From Bacillota bacterium (GTDB lineage: Bacteria > Bacillota_E > Sulfobacillia > Sulfobacillales > Sulfobacillaceae): DNA of 12,890 nt. The notes beneath the pieces are model-generated. The model did not search any database. It saw nothing but the letters and a program-made list of their open reading frames with translations, and had not been told where the DNA came from. The position numbers and the translations under genes are program-made. Positions 7,103 through 12,890 of this stretch are shown one piece after another. Numbering within the stretch: position 1 is the stretch's first letter; each line of letters begins with the position of its first letter. The stretch spans positions 1-12,890 of the forward strand of contig JAKAAL010000041.1 in assembly GCA_021802375.1 (NCBI GenBank), in the 5' to 3' direction.

Positions 7103-7221
7103 CGTCTAGCCCTCCTGTTTGCATTTCCCGCCGCCGGGTTCACCACCGTTCCTGTGACTGGCGGCCCATAACCAGGCAATCGGTCAAGGCTATGCATATG
7201 GTTTAACTTCCCTAGCCACCA

Positions 7222-7241
7222 TGTATACACGATAGTTTATC
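7222..7241. promoter_or_regulatory. AT-rich operator-like palindromes before the SIS-kinase operon
   Basis: TGTATACA at 7222-7229 is a perfect palindrome and GATA-GTT-TATC at 7231-7241 an imperfect one. They sit in an AT-rich island between the repressor relic and the SIS gene. A good promoter pair was not found, so a regulator site is possible but unproved. TATGAT on the minus strand just upstream may be a -10. Confidence 0.3.
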
Positions 7242-7290
7242 ATAGTAGGCGTCGGCTCAGGCAGTTCGTCCGAAGCCCCTTCACCCATCT

Positions 7291-8322
7291 CTAGACAATC
7301 GTTTCAGCATGGTATTGGTCCAGAAAGTCCAGGACGGCCACCATGGCAGCTCCTAAGACCGCGTCCTCCTGATCGGCATGCGCGAAAAAGGGGCACGCGA
7401 TGCCACATATTTCTCCATACCCTCAATAAGCTTTAGGTACCAATCCAGAATCCCCCCCGACGATAATCAGCTCGGGATCCACGATCGCCCCTACGGTAAT
7501 AACCGCTTGCGAAAGCCTTTGGGCAATGCCTTGCACATCAGGATCATTCTCGGCCATCATGGGCAAAAGGACCGCCTCTAAACAACCCACATTACCGCAA
7601 GCACAGTCTGGCCCCGTCGGGTCCACCGTAATGTGTCCTACTTGACCAGCGATGCCGTGCACGCGCCGTAGTGTAGTTTCCCCTCGATGCCGATTCCGGA
7701 ACCTATACCGGAACCCACTGATACGCAAATGAAATTGCTGGACTCCCTACCCGCGCGTCATCGTCGATCCGGACCGGAAGATTAGAGGTCTGAGCAAGCG
7801 CCGAACCCAAGGCCACTCCCCACATACCAGGAAAATCGGGCGGATTTAGCACACTGCCATGGTACAGATCGATGGGGCCTGGGGTGCCGACGCCTATACC
7901 CAACACCGGCCGATCGCATTCTGGATCCTTCAAGGTCTCCTCGATTAATTGCTGTACGTGGGCCAGGTCGATATCGCCGGGATGGATTGCCTTCTGCTGC
8001 AACTTTAGAACCTTGCCCGCCAGGTCGGTGAAAGCTGTGTGCACGCCGCCTCGGTAAATGTTGACACCGATCGCCCGAAAGGCCTCGGTAGCCAAGCCAA
8101 AGCTACGTGCGTGCCGACCTCCAGTGTCCTGGTTAGTGCCGTTTTCTTGTGCGATGGAGGCAGCCAACAATTCACCTATCAGCACGGACACCGTGGGCCG
8201 TTTCAGGCCCGCCCGTTGACTAAGATCGGCCAAGGTTAGCTGTCGATGGCGATATAGGGCATGAACAAGGCGAGTAAATTATGTTCTTTGGAGTTGCGCT
8301 AAAGAACTGGTTCCCGATTCAT
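7291..8322 (-). pseudogene. Broken ROK-family repressor (NagC/XylR type)
   Basis: The gene encoded a sugar-responsive ROK transcriptional repressor and is now inactivated by at least five lesions. From ATG 8322 the minus strand reads MNREPVL, a TAG, then RNSKEHN. A frameshift near 8280 leads into VHALYRHRQLTLADLSQRAG, the winged helix. The kinase-like domain follows (GIGVGTPGPIDLYHGSVLN) up to RIDDDARVGS near 7740. There about a dozen codons are missing and the frame jumps to NFICVSVGSGIGSG. Another shift near 7660 leads to VHGIAGQVGHITVDP and the intact zinc motif CACGNVGCLEA. A TGA interrupts at 7423-7425, after which the same frame continues to the natural stop at 7291. The family's full length is about 380 residues, and the tail ADQEDAVLGAA is typical. 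Confidence 0.85.
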
Positions 8323-8761
8323 GCTTCCCATCCTACTCCAAGGCGCGTCTCCCAACATTTCGTATCTTCGACCACGTCAAGGCAACACGTGCGTATCCCA
8401 CGATGTGCCGCAGGCGACGCCTAAGCGCCGGCAAGCATGACCCACGGGAGAAGGGCCGCTTAGACCACGGCGGTGCGTCTCTGTGCGAGGTTCCAGCTTC
8501 ATTCCATGTCCATCTCGGCGGCAGAGATCCGGCATGGATGGCACTGGTCCAAGGCGCGGCATCTCCTTGAGAAAAAATGATTTTTCCATCGGCGATTTCG
8601 GATGAAGAAGATACAAGGCCAAAGTCCACACTTCCGGCCCGTCATGCTGCACGCCGAAGAAGCCCTCTCACGGAACGTCTTGGGAGGGTTTCCGCGGCAC
8701 ATCTCCCAGTGGGCACCTCTGTGGCGAGTCGACGGCTACAGCCATCCCGCCCACTCCTAGT
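8323..8761. other. Gene-less stretch between the repressor relic and the solute-binding protein
   Basis: No gene is supported. Minus-strand frames such as one reading MQHDGPEVWTLALYLLHPKS near 8652 look partly protein-like, so a decayed coding region is possible, but I recognise no family in any frame. This is where the permease genes of an oligopeptide/oligosaccharide ABC transporter would usually follow the binding protein; none is seen. Confidence 0.4.
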
Positions 8762-10480
8762 CTATCGCGCGGGCCTCAGCCGCGTAATGACCACTAAGGC
8801 ATCCGAAGGCACATACTCCGCCGGATCCCAGTAGGGATTCTTCGCCGTTGGCCATCCGACATAGTGGTTGGTTTGATATTCGAAAAAGGTAGCCCCATAG
8901 ACCAATGCCACCAAAGGCACTTTAGTGAAGGCGATCTTCTGCAACTGATCGACGATCTGGTGCTCTCGAGCAACATTGTTGGTAAGTCCCAATTGCTTGA
9001 TGAGTTCATTGGTTTGGGCGTTGTTCCATCGTTCATCGTTGCTTGGAGCCGCCTGCCCGATGGGCGCCGATTCGCTAGACGCCAATTGGTAGTCATAATT
9101 GTAATAGGGGCTCGCCGGCATGTTTATTTGGTTCAAAGCCGCCTGAAAATGACCGGTACTCAAATCACTTGCGTAGGTGGACACCGATGGTGTCTCCACG
9201 GTAACTTTAATGCCAAGTCGGCCAAGGTCTTCCTGAATGATTTGACAATCCTGGATCCAGTCGGTATAACCTGAGGGCACCTCCAGGGTAAAGGCCAACT
9301 GCGTGCCCGTAGGACCCATCAACTTGCCGTTCTTCTTGTGGTATCCCATCGATGCCAAAAGTGCCGCAGCTTTGCCAGGAGAGTACGGGTAAGCATATTT
9401 TCTGGCCAGACTTTGATCCAGCCAGGCACGGTTCAAACCGGACGCAAGCAAGGATTGGTTGGCGGGCTTTTCATACCCATACTCCCCTTTTTTGTAGATA
9501 GCTTGTCGGTTTATCCCGTACGCCATAGCTTGTCGGAACTTGACTTGGTTAAACGGCTTTTCGCTCAGATTCAAGTACAACGATACCGGTGCCGCGGTGG
9601 GGAACCAGTAATGGTACGACTTCGGGTTTTTGGCCACGTAAGACTTGTAAATGGCCGGTTCGAAGTACTGGCCCCAATCAAATTTTCCTTGGGACAGCTC
9701 AAGGTCATCGATGGAGTTGCCCACAGCGGACACAATCGTGATGTTGGGCACAAAGATCTTGTCTCGCTGCCAATATAGCCGATTAACCGTCAAAGAATAT
9801 TGATCCGGACTAAACGACTGTACGGTATATGGACCGGTTCCGATGGGATGGACGTCGGTGAATTTGGTCGGATTCACGCGCAGAAATTGCGGGGGATAGA
9901 CGATAGGCTGCGATTGCAGAAACCCCAAAGCGGGGTAGTCGACACGGGAAAATTGAAAGGTGACCACATTTCCCTGCGAAGACACCGATTTCAAAAAGCT
10001 CCAAACGGCGTTAGCGTCGATCGCAGGGTAGCGTTTCATCAAGTTAAATGTAAAGACCACGTCCTTCGCAGTTAAAGGAGCTCCATTGCTCCACTTGACC
10101 CCCTGACGCAGGGTAAATTGGACTTTTTGGGGATTAATCCACTTAAAACTCTGGGCTAGCCAAGGTATTTGCTGGCCCGTGAGGTCGTTAATCACATACA
10201 ACGGTTCATAGATAAACGCCCATCCCGATCGGGCGTTGGGGGAGAAGGGATTGAAATTCTCCGGCGCCGACGGAGGGTTCCCTCCGGCCACCACCAAAGG
10301 ATACTTTCCCATTCTCGTGTTCGCGCCGGCGACGCTGCTGGCGTAAGTTCTTGGATAAATCGAATGATGATGACGAGCTGTCGCTGCAGGATTTAGCCAG
10401 GCACCGGATACCCCTATTAAGAGACTTCCGCCCAGCAGACACGAACCTTGTTTGATGGAACGCAGAATTTCAGCGCGCAT
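8762..10480 (-). CDS. Family 5 extracellular solute-binding protein (ABC transporter)
   Basis: The 572-residue protein belongs to the SBP_5 family (OppA/DppA and oligosaccharide binders) that delivers peptides or sugars to an ABC importer. The N-terminus has positive charge, a hydrophobic core (LLGGSLLIGVSGAWL) and AATA before R36, a type I signal peptide. There is no lipobox Cys in the right place, unusual for a Gram-positive binding protein. Residues 122-147 (FTLRQGVKWSNGAPLT onwards) are the family signature, and GTGPYTVQSF at 214-223 and YLNLSEKPF are further hallmarks. The C-terminal GWPTAKNPYWDP resembles the sugar-binding subgroup (Thermotoga-type), which hints at an oligosaccharide ligand. 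GGGGAGG lies eight bases before the ATG. It stands alone with a promoter at 10573-10601 and no permease or ATPase genes beside it. Strong family call, uncertain ligand. Confidence 0.85.
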   Translation of the reverse strand: MRAEILRSIKQGSCLLGGSLLIGVSGAWLNPAATARHHHSIYPRTYASSVAGANTRMGKYPLVVAGGNPPSAPENFNPFSPNARSGWAFIYEPLYVINDLTGQQIPWLAQSFKWINPQKVQFTLRQGVKWSNGAPLTAKDVVFTFNLMKRYPAIDANAVWSFLKSVSSQGNVVTFQFSRVDYPALGFLQSQPIVYPPQFLRVNPTKFTDVHPIGTGPYTVQSFSPDQYSLTVNRLYWQRDKIFVPNITIVSAVGNSIDDLELSQGKFDWGQYFEPAIYKSYVAKNPKSYHYWFPTAAPVSLYLNLSEKPFNQVKFRQAMAYGINRQAIYKKGEYGYEKPANQSLLASGLNRAWLDQSLARKYAYPYSPGKAAALLASMGYHKKNGKLMGPTGTQLAFTLEVPSGYTDWIQDCQIIQEDLGRLGIKVTVETPSVSTYASDLSTGHFQAALNQINMPASPYYNYDYQLASSESAPIGQAAPSNDERWNNAQTNELIKQLGLTNNVAREHQIVDQLQKIAFTKVPLVALVYGATFFEYQTNHYVGWPTAKNPYWDPAEYVPSDALVVITRLRPAR

Positions 10481-10570
10481 ATGCGCATCCTCCCCTTTCT
10501 ATGTTCACGCAGTCTGAAGATTCTACACAAGCATCCCAACTCCTGCACGAAATACAAAGAAAAGTACCGC

Positions 10571-10605
10571 GTTATTAAAGATAACTGCTAACGTTATCCA
10601 ATAAC
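10571..10605. repeat. Alternating GTTAT/ATAAC operator-like array
   Basis: Four half-sites alternate in direction on the plus strand: GTTAT at 10571, ATAAC at 10581, GTTAT at 10593 and ATAAC at 10601. The central pair extends to the perfect inverted repeat GATAAC-7-GTTATC at 10580-10598. The array covers the whole promoter of the solute-binding protein from -35 to -10, so a bound protein would block RNA polymerase. This suggests repression by a dimeric or tetrameric regulator, not identified here. Confidence 0.5.
10573..10601 (-). promoter_or_regulatory. Promoter of the solute-binding protein
   Basis: On the minus strand TTGGAT (10596-10601) is followed after exactly 17 bases by TTAATA (10573-10578). 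Transcription would start near 10566, giving an 85-base leader before the ATG. The operator-like array listed separately overlaps both boxes. Confidence 0.55.
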
Positions 10606-11170
10606 CTTTTACATATCGATCTGATTAGGCGCCCATTCAGGTTGTTTTCGAGTTACATCGACGGCATCCATCATCTTTACGCCGCTTTTACCGATAGCGG
10701 CGATGGGAGGTCGACCCGGATGTATGGGACGAACTATGGCCAGATACGGATTCCGGGGAGAGTGGATTAGCAAGAAACGACCCCAAAACTCCCCCGGAAT
10801 CGCAAATATAGCGGTTGATATCGCGCAATATCTCCATTTAACACTCCGAATTTTCCTGAACGGCGAAGTCATCGCTTCGTATCGAGAAAATTTGCCTCAA
10901 AACTTCGCCATCCACTTTAGCGAAGAATCCTCTAATGGGAGAAAACCTGCTAAATGGTCGGTCTACCGGAAGACGCGACCAGATTTATCCTAACTGTTCA
11001 CCGAAACCGCAGCGAGAAAAACGGTGGGTTTGGGAGAAAGACGACAGCGAACTACCCCGGCCCCTGGGGGCGGGTCACGGCTAGCCACACGGCGGCGGCC
11101 CAACTCACAATGGGCTGACGCCACCACCAAAGAGGCCACTTAAATGAAATGAATCTAGACGGAACGGGCG
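10606..11170. other. Gene-less stretch
   Basis: I see no gene. Open frames on both strands (for example 10703-10993 plus and 10609-10872 minus) lack ribosome-binding sites and match nothing I know. They overlap antisense over most of their length, so at most one could be coding. A G/C-rich part at 11055-11100 contains short stems, such as GCCCA/TGGGC on the minus strand near 11120, that might help end the acetyltransferase transcript. No clean terminator is visible. Confidence 0.4.
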
Positions 11171-12364
11171 TCAAAAATGATCGATGGGCCACACGAAGGG
11201 AAAACTCTTCGGAAAGAGCCCACCCAGAACGTGTTCATGCTTTTCGGAAAGTCTTTCTGGAACTTGACCCAGCAACAGGAGCGATAGAAGATCCGTCCAA
11301 GAGAGCTGGCAGACGTCGTCAAACGTCACCTTCGCCGCTGTGGGAGGAAGCACGGTAACGCCGTCAGCGCCGAGCCGCAGGCGAAAGGCTAACGCATCTC
11401 CCATGGAGACGGCCAATGTCATCGCTCGATGCTCGCTCTCCATAGCCGCCCACCGCCTGCCCAGCTCCGGGGCAACATGTTCTAGCAAACGACTCGCATT
11501 AAATCCCCGCCACATGGTGCCGGCACCGCGCTCTTCCACCTGAGCGGTTCGCGTGAAAGCATGGTGAAGCGGGAGCCTTAGAGAGATCGGCGAGGTCTCT
11601 TGCTGTTCCAGAGAAAACCGCTGCAGCAACGCCCGCGCTGCCGCCTCCTCGTCTGGCCTATACATACATTCCGCGATGGCATAAGTCCTCGGGTCAGCGG
11701 AGGTCTTTGTCGCCATAAGATAGCCGACGACGACATTAGCTCGACGGGCTATCCACACCACGGGATCTTGCTCGACCGACCACGTCATCCAATCTTCCCA
11801 GTAAGCACGATCCCGCACCCGGGCCAGTGGGATACCGTTCGCCATCGCATTATAAACGGCCATCAGCTCCGGAAGAGTATCCCCATTAGGCCGTGTTTTT
11901 CGTATCTGGTAATGACCCTCGTGACCGACCTTTAGGGACTGGAGATCGATGGTGTAAACCGGTGCCGAGGGAAAAAGCGCCCAACCGAGCTGCTGGTAAA
12001 ACGGGGGAATACCGGTAAACAGCAGGGACAAGTCGAACCCCATGTCTCGCATCCAAGCAATTTGTTGCCGCAAGATCATCTGGGCGAGCCCACGATGGCG
12101 AAATTTGGGCTCGGTGGCCACGTTGCCGATACCGGCTATACGCAAGACGACCTTTCCATAGTAGGCACGATAGGGAAAGATTTGGATGGCTGCGGCCAAC
12201 TCCCCATCGACCCAAGCGCCCCACGTGGTTTCGGGTCCATACGAGCGATCATGGTCAAGTCGCATTTGAAAAAACGGACGGCCTACATCGAACGAATGGT
12301 CCCACACGTCATAACATTGCTCCAACTCCGCCCGACCAACAATTTGACGAATCTCCACCGACAT
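11171..12364 (-). CDS. Eis-like GNAT N-acetyltransferase
   Basis: The 397-residue protein has the layout of the Eis (enhanced intracellular survival) family: an N-terminal GNAT domain, a second GNAT-like half and a C-terminal sterol-carrier-like domain. Acetyl-CoA binding is marked by NVATEPKFRHRGLAQMIL (81-98), with RHRGLA as the pyrophosphate loop. Y123 in PPFYQQLGW matches the general-acid Tyr126 of mycobacterial Eis. The chain ends IDHF, and in Eis the carboxylate of the terminal Phe is the catalytic base, so full catalysis is plausible. Eis enzymes acetylate amines on aminoglycosides, peptides and polyamines; the substrate here is unknown. The start is ATG 12364, seven bases after AGGGGG; earlier in-frame ATGs lack a site. 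It stands alone with a possible promoter at 12406-12434 and is divergent from the gene at 12835. Confidence 0.85.
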   Translation of the reverse strand: MSVEIRQIVGRAELEQCYDVWDHSFDVGRPFFQMRLDHDRSYGPETTWGAWVDGELAAAIQIFPYRAYYGKVVLRIAGIGNVATEPKFRHRGLAQMILRQQIAWMRDMGFDLSLLFTGIPPFYQQLGWALFPSAPVYTIDLQSLKVGHEGHYQIRKTRPNGDTLPELMAVYNAMANGIPLARVRDRAYWEDWMTWSVEQDPVVWIARRANVVVGYLMATKTSADPRTYAIAECMYRPDEEAAARALLQRFSLEQQETSPISLRLPLHHAFTRTAQVEERGAGTMWRGFNASRLLEHVAPELGRRWAAMESEHRAMTLAVSMGDALAFRLRLGADGVTVLPPTAAKVTFDDVCQLSWTDLLSLLLLGQVPERLSEKHEHVLGGLFPKSFPFVWPIDHF

Positions 12365-12405
12365 CGCGTGTCCCCCTGCCATCATGTTCATCGTCTTCGA
12401 ATCCT

Positions 12406-12434
12406 ATCGTACTCTTCCGACCCCTGGGCGTCAC
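12406..12434 (-). promoter_or_regulatory. Candidate promoter of the Eis-like gene
   Basis: GTGACG (12429-12434) and TACGAT (12406-12411) on the minus strand are separated by 17 bases, each matching consensus at four of six positions. A start near 12399 would leave a 35-base leader. Confidence 0.35.
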
Positions 12435-12834
12435 GATCTTCCCCCGTTGCGGCGTGGGAAACGCTGGCTCTCCCCTGTCTTGGGCCATCTCCCACGCATA
12501 TTCACCGTAAAGCTCATCCGGCGCAACTTCGGACCGATCCGGGCTTTCGGGCGTTCGGACATTTTTTCGTGTGGCTATAACGGGCCACCTTGCGGATGGG
12601 CTTTGTTTTGGTCTTTAGGGCCGTTCGCGCGTCGGCTCGCCCGCCGTTTCCACTTTTTATGCGACCCAGGGGGTCTATGCTATCTCCCGTCGGGGAGGGG
12701 AATGCGCGGTAAGATGTTCAACCGACGCGCTGCATTTTTTGCTCGAGATTTACGGCACTTGGGTTCGTTACCCGGCGATTTCCCATCTGCATCACGTCTT
12801 TGTAGTACCATTTCTTTCATAGCGGAGGGATGCC
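12435..12834. other. Intergenic stretch without a convincing gene
   Basis: A 152-codon open frame (12384-12842, +) crosses this region and the next gene's start. It is rich in Arg, Gly and Pro, lacks a ribosome-binding site and overlaps the acetyltransferase promoter, so I do not accept it. CTCCC-GTCG-GGGAG near 12684-12697 is a short hairpin. TTCCCA and TAGTAC 17 bases apart near 12780-12808 may be a weak promoter for the gene at 12835. Confidence 0.4.
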
Positions 12835-12890
12835 ATGGCTAGGACAAAAGGTCGACGCCAACACCTCATGACAGCAGCCATCTCGATCTT
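12835..12890 (+). CDS. Start of an unidentified gene, cut by window end
   Basis: Only the first 18 codons are present (MARTKGRRQHLMTAAISI). GGAGG ends six bases before the ATG, a good ribosome-binding site. Basic residues followed by a turn to hydrophobic ones suggest a signal peptide or membrane anchor, or the helix-turn-helix start of a TetR-type regulator. The sequence is too short to decide. Confidence 0.55.
   Translation, partial: MARTKGRRQHLMTAAISI

Noticed and set aside
10609..10993. Two antisense open frames in the stretch before the binding-protein promoter
   Set aside because: Neither has a ribosome-binding site or recognisable motifs, and they overlap each other.
12395..12404. 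TTCGAATC resembling a tRNA T-loop
   Set aside because: The flanking bases do not form the five-pair T-stem and no acceptor or anticodon arm was found.
12384..12842. 152-codon plus-strand open frame
   Set aside because: No ribosome-binding site, Arg/Gly/Pro-rich composition, and it overlaps a promoter and the well-supported start at 12835.

Overview
The window is about 12.9 kb of moderately GC-rich bacterial DNA. Purine-rich Shine-Dalgarno sites lie 6-8 bases before most starts, TTG and GTG starts occur, and the proteins are ROK, SIS, AraC, PhyH, SBP family 5 and Eis-like. Together these suggest a Gram-positive (Firmicutes-type) organism. The sulfocyanin-like cupredoxin would suit an acidophile such as Sulfobacillus. 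That placement is inference; there is no rRNA or tRNA here to confirm it.

Left part (1-3227): a gene-less tract with strong inverted repeats is followed by a sulfocyanin-like cupredoxin (795-1298, +) with no visible export signal and a Gln where the axial Met is expected. A 79-residue two-helix membrane protein (1632-1871, -) converges on it and has a good promoter of its own. Next come two decayed genes: an IS607-type serine recombinase tnpA broken into several frames (2190-2500, -), and an unrecognised gene whose protein-like segments run through three frame-shifted pieces (2644-3163, +).

Centre (3228-5351): a PhyH-type Fe(II)/2-oxoglutarate oxygenase overlaps an upstream 98-residue unrecognised protein, and an AraC-family regulator is divergent from the pair. 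This looks like a compact regulator-plus-oxygenase module.

Right centre (5493-10605): on the minus strand lie a GmhA-like SIS isomerase and a ROK sugar kinase overlapping by GTGA. Upstream of them is a NagC/XylR-type ROK repressor that is clearly a pseudogene, then a family 5 solute-binding protein with a strong promoter overlaid by an alternating GTTAT/ATAAC operator-like array. No permease or ATPase accompanies the binding protein. The segment reads as a carbohydrate-uptake locus in partial decay: binding protein, kinase and isomerase are intact, but the local repressor is lost.

Right end (10606-12890): a gene-less stretch, an Eis-like GNAT acetyltransferase (11171-12364, -) that keeps the terminal Phe of the family, another stretch without a convincing gene, and the first 18 complete codons of a plus-strand gene cut by the window edge. 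No CRISPR array, tRNA, rRNA or complete mobile element was seen.
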